Positions 1 through 8,343 of a DNA stretch of 64,000 bases are shown here, piece after piece. The stretch lies in NCBI GenBank assembly GCA_964532465.1, contig CAZHHX010000008.1, positions 47,773-111,772 of the forward strand, given 5' to 3'. The notes beneath the pieces were generated by a model. It made no database searches and was not told the DNA's origin. It saw only the letters and a program-made list of their open reading frames with translations. A program made the position numbers and the translations under genes. The DNA is from JAPLKB01 sp964532465. Its GTDB lineage: Bacteria; Desulfobacterota; Syntrophorhabdia; Syntrophorhabdales; Syntrophorhabdaceae. Position 1 is the stretch's first letter. Every line of letters begins with the position of its first letter.

Positions 1-458
1 TCGGTAATCGCTTCTCTCAGCGCGGCTTCCTTTATCGTAAAATCCGGGTATGTATCAATAAAAACCGGTTTTCCGCCAAGGAGCATAATTTGATATTCAT
101 ATAAGACAAAATAGGGGTCAGGAATAATAACCTCGTCACCGGGATTCATGGTAACCATAAGGGAAAGCAATAAACCGCCCGTTGCTCCGGCAGTGATTAT
201 CACATCATCGCATATAACACCCTTTCCCTTTAAATGATAGAGGAGCTTTTCCCGTAATTCCTGGATACCGCCTGACGGCGTATATTTGTTAAATCCTGCC
301 CTTATCCATTTAATCCCTTCTTCCTTTACAGGATCGGGGATATCAAAATCCGGTTCGCCGATACTCAGATTTATCGGGTTTTTCATTTTATTTGCAAGGT
401 CGAAGATTTTCCTGACACCTGACGGCCTCACACTCATTACCCTGTCAGAAAGCAGCAT
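1..458 (-). CDS. Aminotransferase class I/II, N-terminal part (cut by window edge)
   Basis: About 152 N-terminal residues of a PLP-dependent fold-type I aminotransferase are visible; the gene runs off the left edge. The reading begins MLLSDRVMSVRPSGVRKIFD and contains the family motifs SIGEPDFDIPDP, KYTPSGGIQELRE, ITAGATGGLLL and NPGDEVIVPDPYF, as in aspartate/aromatic aminotransferases. The ATG at 456-458 follows a strong GGAGG ribosome-binding site about 5 bases away. The catalytic lysine lies outside the window, so the substrate cannot be told. The upstream region (459-1011) is gene-free. Confidence 0.85.
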   Translation of the reverse strand, partial: MLLSDRVMSVRPSGVRKIFDLANKMKNPINLSIGEPDFDIPDPVKEEGIKWIRAGFNKYTPSGGIQELREKLLYHLKGKGVICDDVIITAGATGGLLLSLMVTMNPGDEVIIPDPYFVLYEYQIMLLGGKPVFIDTYPDFTIKEAALREAIT

Positions 459-477
459 TATTCCTCCTTCTTTTAAT

Positions 478-790
478 GGGGCTTGCGTCGCCCCCTCCAC
501 CGGCATAAGCCGTCGGAGCCTCCCCTTCTCGCCCGAGAACGGGCTATTTTACGCACTGACGCTATGTGCGCCGGGCTAACGCTTGCCCTCGCTTTACGGG
601 GGCCTGTCCTCCGCAGCGTTAGCGAAGGTGGGTCGCCCCCTCTTCCACCGGCTTCAAGCCACGACCCGCTAAAAGCGGGTGCCCCGACCTCCCCTTCTCG
701 CCCGAGAACGGGCTATTTATCGCACTGACACCTCCGTTTATTGGGGCTCACGCCTGTCCCCGTAAGGGGGGCGCCCCCTCCATAAGCCTG
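478..790. repeat. GC-rich degenerate repeat block with hairpins
   Basis: This gene-free stretch between the aminotransferase and the UPF0178 gene is much richer in G+C than its flanks. A unit like GTCGCCCCCTCCACCGG followed by CATAAGCC or a variant recurs three times (near 488, 632 and 769). Small hairpins are present, for example GCCCG-AGAA-CGGGC (twice) and ACCCGCT-AAA-AGCGGGT. No convincing protein reads through it. The remaining 791-1011 is AT-rich with nothing recognised. Possibly decayed intergenic mobile DNA. Confidence 0.55.
519..729. repeat. Direct repeat pair (42 bp each)
   Basis: A near-identical 42-base sequence starting CCTCCCCTTCTCGCCCGAGA occurs at 519-560 and again at 688-729, with one base different near the 3' end. 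Each copy holds the hairpin GCCCG-AGAA-CGGGC. Copies are about 169 bases apart and lie inside the larger GC-rich block. Confidence 0.7.
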
Positions 791-1011
791 CCTGTGCCAA
801 TAGTTTTTAGCGTATAAGATACAATATTTTTAACATATATAGAACACCGTTTTTTTATTTAAGACATCAAACCCGGTAATTCGTTTCCTTCGCTCTCAAC
901 TTTTACAAAAAGACCCGCTCATGACAGATTCGCCAATTTCTTAAAGAAGCGGAACATATAAAACAGCGGAACTCCGGTGAGACAGGCTCTGGTTTTTTTA
1001 AAAGATATTTG

Positions 1012-1464
1012 CTATTTTCCTCTGAGAATTGCCTGAATCAGGTCATCGAGACGCTGAAGAAAACGGGAGCTGTCTTTTTTTTTACGGGGCGTCGGGCCGC
1101 CCATAATGTTTCCCTGGTCGCGGAGGTAGGTCATGAGGTCTCTGTGCGCCAGGGCTTCGCCGATGGATTCTTCAGTGAAAACGCGGCCGCTCGGGTCAAG
1201 TACGCGAGCCCCTTTTTTCAGGCACCGCGAAGCAAGGGGCACATCGGCCGATACTGCGATATCTTTATTGCCGATGTGTTCTACAATCCAGTCATCTGCG
1301 GCATCAAGGTGGTCATTAACAACCACTGTTTCAACTAATTCGTCTTTTGGGATACGCATCTTAAAGTTGGAGACAAGATAGATTTTCAGCCCGTATCGTT
1401 TGGCCACTCTAATTGACTCATTTTTAACAGGACAGGCATCGGCATCAACATATATTGTAATCAA
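1012..1464 (-). CDS. UPF0178 / YaiI-YqxD family protein (DUF188)
   Basis: A 150-residue protein matching the YaiI/YqxD family in length and signature: ITIYVDADACPVKNE at the N-terminus, VSADVPLASRCLKKGARVLD in the middle, and the C-terminal GGPTPRKKKDSSRF. The acidic N-terminal motif is typical of a PIN/NYN-like nuclease fold, but the family has no established function. I chose the TTG at 1462-1464 because AAAGGA lies just upstream and homologues start at this point; a longer ATG-initiated reading to 1521 would add a non-conserved 19-residue tail. Monocistronic as far as can be seen. Confidence 0.85.
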   Translation of the reverse strand: MITIYVDADACPVKNESIRVAKRYGLKIYLVSNFKMRIPKDELVETVVVNDHLDAADDWIVEHIGNKDIAVSADVPLASRCLKKGARVLDPSGRVFTEESIGEALAHRDLMTYLRDQGNIMGGPTPRKKKDSSRFLQRLDDLIQAILRGK

Positions 1465-1570
1465 GAGAGATCCTTTCGTTTGTAAGTATCTTCGGTGATT
1501 CCAGGAAAAACCACCTGACAAACATTTGGTGCAGAATAGATTTTCAACATCCTATTATTTTGCATGTTTT

Positions 1571-1599
1571 TTGTCAATAACGATTAGGATTTCTATACC
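1571..1599 (+). promoter_or_regulatory. Candidate sigma-70 promoter of the UbiA/radical SAM operon
   Basis: TTGTCA at 1571-1576 and TATACC at 1594-1599 are separated by 17 bases, about 100 bases upstream of the UbiA start. Pattern match only. Confidence 0.35.
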
Positions 1600-1696
1600 A
1601 TTTGTTTAAAGATTATGTGAAAATAAATGCTACGATCCTGGCATGATATCCTTTGTCTGCTAATACCTTGATTCAATTCTGAAACATAGAGGAGTT

Positions 1697-2632
1697 ATGG
1701 AAAAATTATCTTTTTTATCAACAGTTAAGGCGTGGATACAGCTTTCCAGGGTGCCCTTTCACTCGGTAGGGGTTCTGCCTTTTATTCTGGGCACTGTCCT
1801 TGCCTGGAAAACAACCGGTATTTTTAATCTTCCCGTCTTTCTCCTTGGTGTTATCGCGGTAATCCTGATCATGCTCTGTACATACTACACAGGCGAATAC
1901 TGTGATATTTTTGAGGATAAGCTCTCAGCCGACATGGATAGGAACACCTTTTCGGGAGGAAGCCAGGTCATAGTGAAAAACCTTCTGCCTGATAAATATC
2001 CGATGATTGCCGGCTATATTGCCCTTGGCTTGACCGTTATTGTCGGGTTGATCATAAAATTCTATTACAATACAGGCATACTGACAATTCCTCTCGGTAT
2101 TATCGGAATGATTTCAGGGTTCTTCTATTCAAAGATGCCCATACGCTGGGTAGCAAGAGGAATAGGAGAACTCTTGATAGGCTTTTGTTACGGCTGGCTG
2201 CCTGTGGCTGTTTCATTCTATCTCCAGGTCGGAATGATTGATCCAGTCATACACTGGATTTCCCTGCCTATCGCCTGCACGATATTTAATGTGATTCTTG
2301 TCAATGAGTTTCCTGATCATCCGGCTGATTTGATCGCAAGAAAAAGCAACCTTGTAGTAAGGCTCGGGAAGGAAAAGGCGGCATATCTATATATTTCTGT
2401 CACAGTGTTTGCGTGGATTACATTTGTACTCTCAATAATGCAGGGACTACCGAATATAGCCCTTGCCTATTATGCTCCGGTTTTTGCCGTGTCTGCCTTC
2501 CTTGTTATCATGATGTATAAGAAGGGCTATATGAGAAAAAAGATGCTGGAAGTCATATGCGGACTGACTATAGTTACCAATTTAGGCACCAGTCTGGCCT
2601 ATGCCCTTGCAATCTGGCACAAGGGGATATAA
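1697..2632 (+). CDS. UbiA-family prenyltransferase (MenA-like)
   Basis: A 311-residue polytopic membrane protein with about eight hydrophobic segments. The first Asp-rich region reads EYCDIFEDKLSADMDR followed by FSGGSQ, the place of the family's first Asp motif, with Glu where MenA usually has Asn. The second motif is NEFPDHPADLIARKSNLVVR, close to the MenA-type second Asp motif ending in VRLG. Such enzymes attach a polyprenyl chain to an aromatic acceptor with Mg2+. The ATG follows AGAGGAG. The radical SAM gene starts 4 bases after its stop, so the two are very likely co-transcribed. The acceptor is not known; DHNA, a haem or another ring compound are possible. Confidence 0.85.
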   Translation: MEKLSFLSTVKAWIQLSRVPFHSVGVLPFILGTVLAWKTTGIFNLPVFLLGVIAVILIMLCTYYTGEYCDIFEDKLSADMDRNTFSGGSQVIVKNLLPDKYPMIAGYIALGLTVIVGLIIKFYYNTGILTIPLGIIGMISGFFYSKMPIRWVARGIGELLIGFCYGWLPVAVSFYLQVGMIDPVIHWISLPIACTIFNVILVNEFPDHPADLIARKSNLVVRLGKEKAAYLYISVTVFAWITFVLSIMQGLPNIALAYYAPVFAVSAFLVIMMYKKGYMRKKMLEVICGLTIVTNLGTSLAYALAIWHKGI

Positions 2633-2636
2633 TTCA

Positions 2637-3905
2637 ATGAGCTGCTTTCCAACAAAACCGAATATTCCTCCAACAAAACCTAATATTCCTTTAAGCCGCA
2701 TATTCTGGCCTCCGAGCCTTGTAATGAAACAGATGGGAAGCGTTCTTTATTTTAAATACCTTGCAAAATGGGACAGTTTCGGCAGATGGTTTGTCAAACA
2801 CAGCTTCGGATCGCTCCCTGTTGCAGCCGGCTCCATCGGCATGGGGTGCATCGGTTTCCCTGCCCATCCGGCATGGGAAGTAACAGGCGCGTGCAATCTT
2901 AGATGCATTCACTGCCATGCCACATCAGGAAAGCCTGCAAAAGACGAACTAACGACCGACCAGGCTAAAAAATTCATAGATGATCTGGTAAAGGTGGATG
3001 AATTCCGGATGCTTGTTTATACAGGCGGAGAACCTCTTGTCCGGCCGGATATCTTTGAACTTTTCGAACACTCCAGAAAGGCGGGTTTCGCGAATGTCAT
3101 TGCCACAAACGGCACCCTCATTGATGAAGATATGGCCTTCAGGCTCCGTGAAAGCGGTGTTGTCGGCGCTGCGGTGAGCCTTGATTCATCGGTAAACGAA
3201 ATTCATAACAGAATCAGGGCAAACCCGAATGCCTTTGAATTGGCCATGAGGGGTATGCATGCCATAAAAAAAGCAGGAATTCTCCTGCAGATAAACGTAA
3301 CTGCCATGGAATACAATTTTGATACTTTAAGCGAACTGATAGAATTGGCTGACAATGTGGGTTCCGGTATTATGCTTATGTACCAGCTTGTTCCTGTCGG
3401 CAGGGGAAGTAATATCGAAGATGCTACCCTTGATATTACGGAGAATGAGAGGCTCCTCACATTCTTACAGAAAAAACAGAAAAACATTTCCACGATTATC
3501 GAACCGGTAGCCGGGCCTCAGTACTGGCCTTTTTTAATGGAACAGAACAAGAAAACCGACGGCATATGGATGAAGGCCGCTGAAAAAGTATTCCACGGAT
3601 GCGCCGCAGGACGGGGTTTTGTCTATATTAAAGCCAACGGCGATGTATGGCCCTGCCCCTTTGTCGAGGTAAATGCCGGTAATGTTAAGGAGCATTCCTT
3701 TGAATCCATATGGCGTGAGAGTGAGGTATTTGTCAATCTTCGAGAAAGGGAACATACCTTAAAGGGACGCTGCGGAGAATGCAAATACAGAAAAATTTGC
3801 GGCGGCTGCAGGGGACGCGCCATGGCCTACAGCGGGGATTACCTTAACGAAGACCCGTCATGCTTTATCAATACGGATAATACCAAGGAAGCTTTCAAAA
3901 AATAA
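2637..3905 (+). CDS. Radical SAM/SPASM protein (Ahb/NirJ/PqqE-like)
   Basis: A 422-residue enzyme. The radical SAM cluster motif CNLRCIHC (C86, C90, C93) follows an N-terminal extension of about 75 residues holding a short duplication (PTKPNIP twice). The C-terminus has a SPASM-type set of cysteines: GCAAGRGFVYIKANGDVWPCPF, then CGECKYRKICGGCRGRA and a last Cys near EDPSC. The layout resembles the haem-pathway enzymes AhbC/AhbD/NirJ and peptide-modifying PqqE-type proteins. The ATG at 2637 has AAGGGG about 10 bases upstream; an in-frame ATG at 2601 would overlap the UbiA gene. Substrate unknown; coupling to a prenyltransferase suggests a lipid cofactor or tetrapyrrole. Confidence 0.8.
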   Translation: MSCFPTKPNIPPTKPNIPLSRIFWPPSLVMKQMGSVLYFKYLAKWDSFGRWFVKHSFGSLPVAAGSIGMGCIGFPAHPAWEVTGACNLRCIHCHATSGKPAKDELTTDQAKKFIDDLVKVDEFRMLVYTGGEPLVRPDIFELFEHSRKAGFANVIATNGTLIDEDMAFRLRESGVVGAAVSLDSSVNEIHNRIRANPNAFELAMRGMHAIKKAGILLQINVTAMEYNFDTLSELIELADNVGSGIMLMYQLVPVGRGSNIEDATLDITENERLLTFLQKKQKNISTIIEPVAGPQYWPFLMEQNKKTDGIWMKAAEKVFHGCAAGRGFVYIKANGDVWPCPFVEVNAGNVKEHSFESIWRESEVFVNLREREHTLKGRCGECKYRKICGGCRGRAMAYSGDYLNEDPSCFINTDNTKEAFKK

Positions 3906-3937
3906 CAATGAATATTTGAAAGCTTGCTTGGTATTAT
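3877..3937. terminator. Long hairpin at convergent gene ends
   Basis: Arms of 23 bases (3877-3899 and 3915-3937) pair with one mismatch around a 15-base loop. The core reads ACCAAGGAAGCTTTC on one side and GAAAGCTTGCTTGGT on the other. It covers the last codons and stop of the radical SAM gene and faces the end of the enoyl-CoA hydratase gene, so it may act as a bidirectional terminator, though no T-run follows. Confidence 0.45.
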
Positions 3938-4005
3938 GCCCGGCAAATTAGATTTATAATGTTTGACAGCTACTTGGTATAAACCGGAAAAAGCATAAAT
4001 AAGCC

Positions 4006-4794
4006 TTACTTTCCCTTAAAAACAGGCCTTCTTTTTTCAAGAAATGATAACGCAGCCTCCCGGTGGTCTTCTGTTTCAGAAAGCAGAGACAATTGCGAGG
4101 ATATATAGTCCAAATGAGCCCTGAGAGTACTTGTCTGAGCCTGATAAACCGCTCTTTTCATCATCCTCACTGCAAGAGGCGGTTTATTGGCAATTTTTTC
4201 TGCCAGTTTCATGGTTTCCTCCATAAGAGTGTCGTGAGGAACAACCTTGTTTACAATTCCCAGGTCAAGAGCTTCCGAAGGGCTTAACGCATCGCCGGTA
4301 AGAAGCAATTCCAGAGCTTTTGATGTACCCACAAGCCGGGGTAAAAAATATGCGCCTCCATCTCCCGGCACCAGTCCCATTGTAATATATGATTCGGCAA
4401 GCTTTGCTCTGTCCGAACAGACCCTTAAATCACAGATGAGCGCCATATCCATACCTGCACCCATGGCCGCTCCATTAATCGCCGCAATGACAGGTTTGTC
4501 AAGGTCCTCCATGGTAAGGACAATTCGATGCACCCCTTCCCAGAGGAAATTCTTCATTCCCCATGAGCGGAGCCTGCCTTCTGCCATATCTCTTATATCC
4601 CCGCCTGAGCAGAAAGTGTCCCCGTTACCTGTAACGATGATAACCCGTACCGAGTCATCCTGTTTTGCCTCTTTGAGGCAGGTATCCCAAAGAGATATCA
4701 TTTCAGGGCTGAAGGCGTTTTTTGCTTCGGGTCTGTTAAGGGTAATAACAGCTATCATGTCCTGATGGCCGTACAATACATGTTCATCTTTCAT
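4006..4794 (-). CDS. Enoyl-CoA hydratase/isomerase family protein
   Basis: A 262-residue crotonase-fold protein, normal length. The CoA-binding oxyanion motifs are present: SGGDIRDMAE near residue 65 and INGAAMGAGMDMALICDLRV near 108-127. The positions of the two catalytic glutamates of classical hydratases appear to hold Asp and a non-acidic residue, with PGDGGAYFLPR just after, so it may be an isomerase or act on an unusual acyl-CoA. AGGAGAGG precedes the ATG. It stands upstream of the SemiSWEET gene in the reverse orientation's transcription order only by strand; a shared transcript is not evident. Confidence 0.85.
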   Translation of the reverse strand: MKDEHVLYGHQDMIAVITLNRPEAKNAFSPEMISLWDTCLKEAKQDDSVRVIIVTGNGDTFCSGGDIRDMAEGRLRSWGMKNFLWEGVHRIVLTMEDLDKPVIAAINGAAMGAGMDMALICDLRVCSDRAKLAESYITMGLVPGDGGAYFLPRLVGTSKALELLLTGDALSPSEALDLGIVNKVVPHDTLMEETMKLAEKIANKPPLAVRMMKRAVYQAQTSTLRAHLDYISSQLSLLSETEDHREAALSFLEKRRPVFKGK

Positions 4795-4819
4795 AGTTGT
4801 AAACCTCTCCTGTATTGCG

Positions 4820-5068
4820 CTACCGGTATTTTATTGTAATGAAGAGAACCGTTAGTGAGAAGAACAAAGATACGGCATTTGCAGCTATTATGGGCGTTTC
4901 ATTAATCATAATGCCGTAAATGAGCCATAATACTGAACCGGCTGATGTCATAAGCGGCATAAAAAGCGATATATCCCTTGCCTCCTTCAGCTTACAGATG
5001 CGTATAATCTGTGGCAGCAGGGAAAATGTTGTTAGTACAGCCGCTATATAGCCGATCAAATCCTTCAT
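4820..5068 (-). CDS. SemiSWEET-type PQ-loop transporter
   Basis: An 82-residue protein with three predicted membrane helices, the normal size of a bacterial SemiSWEET, which dimerises to move small sugars. The PQ-loop motif is seen in helix 1 (TTFSLLPQIIRI) with the usual following KEARDIS segment. Its ATG overlaps by 4 bases the stop of the small upstream reading frame (5065-5373), and the enoyl-CoA hydratase begins 25 bases downstream, so co-transcription is possible. Confidence 0.85.
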   Translation of the reverse strand: MKDLIGYIAAVLTTFSLLPQIIRICKLKEARDISLFMPLMTSAGSVLWLIYGIMINETPIIAANAVSLFFSLTVLFITIKYR

Positions 5069-5373
5069 TGATAAGGTTTTATCACTACTCTATTTAAAAA
5101 AACAAATGAAAAATTATGGAACAGTGAAATTGTGCGGAACAAGGCAGGATAAGACTTTGCGGAGATTTTCATAATGGTGTCCAAATTGGACACCATCGCC
5201 TCAGATAGAGTCTCAGGTTTCCGGTTGTACTTTACCAACTCACTCATCAACCCGTCCACATCATACCCCTTGCCTGCCCTCGAGCAATCTTGTCGGGGGT
5301 CAGGATGTTTCGCCTGAATATATACAAGAATACCTTTGGCCTGATCTATGAGATTTAAGTCTTCTCTCTGCAA
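5065..5373 (-). CDS. Small hypothetical protein, doubtful
   Basis: A 102-residue reading frame starting at a TTG (MQREDLNLIDQAKGILVYIQ). I recognise no family. Its stop overlaps the SemiSWEET ATG by 4 bases, which is the only argument for it being real; it also contains a near-perfect inverted repeat (5174-5196), so it may be a decayed gene fragment or an accidental frame. Confidence 0.25.
   Translation of the reverse strand: MQREDLNLIDQAKGILVYIQAKHPDPRQDCSRAGKGYDVDGLMSELVKYNRKPETLSEAMVSNLDTIMKISAKSYPALFRTISLFHNFSFVFLNRVVIKPYQ
5174..5196. repeat. Inverted repeat, 11-base arms
   Basis: ATGGTGTCCAA and TTGGACACCAT flank a single A. A palindrome of this kind could be a protein-binding site or the centre of a decayed element; it lies inside the doubtful small frame at 5065-5373. 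Confidence 0.6.
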
Positions 5374-5463
5374 GTTCTCAGTAAGTTGCAGAGCTATGGT
5401 ATCACCTCTGATTGCCGGGCTACCATAAGACGTCTCTCCCCGCAGATAAGCAGATATGATCTG

Positions 5464-6240
5464 TCATCCTGTCCGCTTCTTGAAGGGGTTCCGGATTGGT
5501 TTGGAGCCGAGACAGAGCACCTGATTCCTGTTTTCCAGGTAAAGCGCCGCCTCCAGGCTGGCTGAGATGTTCTGATTAATCGCCTCTTTGGTCATCCGCA
5601 AACCCAGGACCGATTTGGCGACCATCTTGTCCGCCAGTTCCCGGGCTTTCTCCATGACCTGCCCCTCGGGCACAATATAATTGACCAGGCCGTAACGGTA
5701 GGCGGTCTCGGCGTCCATTGTCTCACCGGTCAGAAGATATTCGGCGGCGATTCCCAGGGGTACCTGGCGAGGAAAATGAAAACTGCTGCCCATATCAGCG
5801 CCCGACAATCCGATATTGATATAGGCGGCAAGGAATTTAGTCGTCGGGTCGGCAACCCTGACGTCACATGCAAGCGCGAAACTGAATCCTCCGCCTGCAG
5901 CCCATCCGTGGATGGCGCCGACAATCGGTTGCGGAGCGCGCCGCATCATAAGGATCACCTCTGCGATCTGGTTCTGGAAGGCGTAGAGCTCCTCCACATT
6001 CTGTTTGTTGAATGGGCGATACTCGTCATCCATTTCGTCAATATCCGAACCGGAGCAGAAGGCCTTCCCCTTGCCGGTCATAATCACGACACGGCACTCG
6101 TCCTGATTATTTTGACGTTCGTGCCAGAAATGGAGCAGTTCCTGCCGCATTTTTTTCGTATGTGCGTTCAGCTTCCCGGGAACGTCGAGTGTCAGTGTGC
6201 CGATTGCCCCGTCAAGGTCAAAATGAAGCGTATCGTACAT
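5464..6240 (-). CDS. Enoyl-CoA hydratase/isomerase family protein
   Basis: A 258-residue crotonase-fold protein. Oxyanion-hole segments are SGSDIDEMDDEY and IHGWAAGGGFSFALACDVRV; the following stretch AYINIGLSGADMGSSFHFPR has Asp in the GLSGADMG motif instead of the classical hydratase glutamates, a pattern seen in many crotonase relatives from anaerobes. GGAGG lies 8 bases before the ATG. A second paralogue lies at 4006-4794; the two are clearly diverged. The MITE-like element lies between it and the upstream symporter gene. Exact reaction unknown. Confidence 0.85.
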   Translation of the reverse strand: MYDTLHFDLDGAIGTLTLDVPGKLNAHTKKMRQELLHFWHERQNNQDECRVVIMTGKGKAFCSGSDIDEMDDEYRPFNKQNVEELYAFQNQIAEVILMMRRAPQPIVGAIHGWAAGGGFSFALACDVRVADPTTKFLAAYINIGLSGADMGSSFHFPRQVPLGIAAEYLLTGETMDAETAYRYGLVNYIVPEGQVMEKARELADKMVAKSVLGLRMTKEAINQNISASLEAALYLENRNQVLCLGSKPIRNPFKKRTG

Positions 6241-6390
6241 TAGCGAACCTCCTTCAATTAAAACATATTCTGTAAAACAATCTTTTATTGGATTATCACT
6301 TGTATCCGTGCATTTTAAGAAATATCCTGCCGTACAATCTTACAGAAAGTTGTCAATGCTTCAGGCAAAAAACCCGCGAAGCGCAAAACC

Positions 6391-6520
6391 TGTGAAATAA
6401 TTAATTTTAGCAGTCACCCCGGTGAAAACCGGGGTCCAGTGTCTTTGAAATTTGTTGAATTTCCTGGATTCCGGCTTTCGCCGGAATGACAAAAAATGGG
6501 GCAGTATCAATTATTTCACA
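6391..6520. mobile_element. MITE-like 130-bp element with terminal inverted repeats
   Basis: The ends are TGTGAAATAATT (6391-6402) and AATTATTTCACA (6509-6520), a perfect 12-base terminal inverted repeat. Inside are two tetraloop hairpins, CCCCGGT-GAAA-ACCGGGG (6417-6434) and ATTCCGGC-TTTC-GCCGGAAT (6468-6487), plus outer pairing GTCA/TGAC. It has no coding capacity and fills the gap between the symporter and a crotonase gene. The inner motif resembles widely dispersed proteobacterial repeats. Confidence 0.65.
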
Positions 6521-6541
6521 CGTTCGCATGTTGCGAAGTCA

Positions 6542-8122
6542 TTAAATATGTCTGAAAGCTTTTCGTGCTGTTTCTTCCTCTACGGGCGGCGTGACAAGTG
6601 AAACAACCACGAAAACAATAAAAGATAGGGGCAGGGCAATAATCTGCGGGTCTATCATCTTCCAGGGGTGGCTGAGCAAGGAATCACTGCCGGAAAGAAA
6701 CCTGCATAGCCCTATGGCCTTTGACTCGTTTTCGTGGATAAATAACATCCATAAAAGCGAGATAAAAAAACCGCATAAAATACTCGCTTTGGCGCCTGCT
6801 TTTGTTCCTCCCCTCCAGTAAAGGGCAAAGAGATACGACGGGATAAATGTGGCGCCGCAGAGGCTGAAAAAAAAGGCAGTTGCTATGGCAACAACGCCCT
6901 CAGGCAGAACAAGCCCGAGTATGAGGGTTGAAAAAATGCTGAATACAATTCCTATCCTCGTTACAATTGTAGTTTCAATTACAGACTTTCCTCTGAGCAG
7001 TGCCTGCTCGAATATGTCCCTGCTTAACGATGTACCCAGCGTATGAAACTGGCTGCTGTTGGCGCTCATCGCTACCGCCATGAGTCCGACAAGAAATAAG
7101 GCAACAAACCACTGCGGATAGAAACGGTCAACATAAAGAGGTATGATTTTATCAATATTGCCCTGAACAGCCTGTATGGAAAGCTCTGCATACTTGTTAT
7201 AAAAAACAACATTTGTAAGCGCTCCCACTGCAAAGGCTATGCCGCTTGTCAGAAGGATAAAAATAGCGGTAAAGGGGATAGACCTGTTCAGTTCCCTGTC
7301 TGATTTAAGGGTCATAAACCTTACATTGAGCTGGGGCTGGCCGATTACTCCTATGCCCACTCCCATAACCATTGTTGTAATGATAAACCACCAGAGCGAT
7401 GATCCGGCCTCAGGCATTGAAGTAAAACCTCTATGGCCGATTTCCTTGAGATGTGAAGGAATAAGAAGGGTCAATTCAGTAAGAGCTTTGTGGGCATCTA
7501 TAATGCCTCCGGAAAAGGTGTATGTGGAAATGCCCATTGCAATCATGACCGCTATGATGATAATACCCTGAAAGGCGGAGGTATATAAAACACCTTTCAG
7601 TCCGCCCCATATAACATAGCAGGCGTTGATCAGGAGAAAAGCGAGAAGGGCGGTTGCAAAAGGAATATTTATATATACTTCTATGAACCTTGCAATACCG
7701 ATGAGGATAGCCGCTGAGTATACGGGCATAAAGATAAGAATGACAAGTCCTGAAAACCCCTGGATGAATCTTGAATCGTATCTTCTCCCCAGAAGTTCGG
7801 GAAAGGTGTGCGCGTCAAGGGCTTTGCCCATTTTCCGTGTTCTTTTGCCGAAAACGACAAAGGCAATCCATACCCCCATCAAAATATTGAGAAATGCCAG
7901 CCATGAGAGGCTGAAACCATAGAGAGCGCTGATGCCCCCAAAACCTATTATCGCCGATGTGCTGATATAGGTAGAGCCATAGCTTAAGGACATTAAAACA
8001 GGATGAACCTGCCTTCCGGCAAGCATGTAGTCGGAAACAGTTGTGGTACGCCTGTATCCGAGATAACTCAGATAAATCGTAATCGCAAAATAAAGAACGA
8101 TGAATGAGATAAGATAAAACAT
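6542..8122 (-). CDS. Sodium:solute symporter (SSS family)
   Basis: A 526-residue, roughly 13-helix membrane protein of the SSS/LeuT-fold family, which couples Na+ influx to uptake of a solute such as an organic acid, amino acid or sugar. Visible family segments include SYLGYRRTTTVSDYMLAGRQ at the N-terminus, the STSAIIGFGGISALYGFS region of helix 2 and VAMSANSSQFHTLGTSLSRD in helix 8, where the Ser residues near the Na2 site would lie. A 66-residue partner gene ends 4 bases upstream, a pairing typical of acetate/monocarboxylate-type symporters. Substrate not deduced. Confidence 0.9.
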   Translation of the reverse strand: MFYLISFIVLYFAITIYLSYLGYRRTTTVSDYMLAGRQVHPVLMSLSYGSTYISTSAIIGFGGISALYGFSLSWLAFLNILMGVWIAFVVFGKRTRKMGKALDAHTFPELLGRRYDSRFIQGFSGLVILIFMPVYSAAILIGIARFIEVYINIPFATALLAFLLINACYVIWGGLKGVLYTSAFQGIIIIAVMIAMGISTYTFSGGIIDAHKALTELTLLIPSHLKEIGHRGFTSMPEAGSSLWWFIITTMVMGVGIGVIGQPQLNVRFMTLKSDRELNRSIPFTAIFILLTSGIAFAVGALTNVVFYNKYAELSIQAVQGNIDKIIPLYVDRFYPQWFVALFLVGLMAVAMSANSSQFHTLGTSLSRDIFEQALLRGKSVIETTIVTRIGIVFSIFSTLILGLVLPEGVVAIATAFFFSLCGATFIPSYLFALYWRGGTKAGAKASILCGFFISLLWMLFIHENESKAIGLCRFLSGSDSLLSHPWKMIDPQIIALPLSFIVFVVVSLVTPPVEEETARKAFRHI

Positions 8123-8126
8123 ATTG

Positions 8127-8327
8127 TTATGGAAGCTTCTCTATCAACTCGATTTCTTCTTTTTCCCACTTGATTTCTTCTCTGTAGTCGCCGTCTTTTT
8201 CTTCCACACCCTTATGCCAGTTGATGATGCCGTATGCAATGCAAAATATCGCGGCAAGTATGGTCAGTAAATACCCTGCGAATATGGAGATATCGGGAAA
8301 ACCGAGCATAGTCCTATCAGATATCAC
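8127..8327 (-). CDS. Symporter small accessory protein
   Basis: A 66-residue protein with one membrane helix (residues ~12-34) and a highly charged C-terminal tail (EEKDGDYREEIKWEKEEIEL). It lies 4 bases upstream of the SSS symporter on the same strand, matching the known pattern of small accessory subunits of sodium symporters. Role presumably assembly or stability of the transporter. Confidence 0.75.
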   Translation of the reverse strand: MISDRTMLGFPDISIFAGYLLTILAAIFCIAYGIINWHKGVEEKDGDYREEIKWEKEEIELIEKLP

Positions 8328-8343
8328 GGAGATTTTTCAGTTG

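Noticed and set aside
286..579. Plus-strand open frame over the start of the aminotransferase
   Set aside because: It is antisense to a clear aminotransferase with all family motifs and runs into the GC-rich repeats.
483..728. Plus-strand open frame in the GC-rich block
   Set aside because: Composition follows the repeats; no family, no ribosome-binding site.
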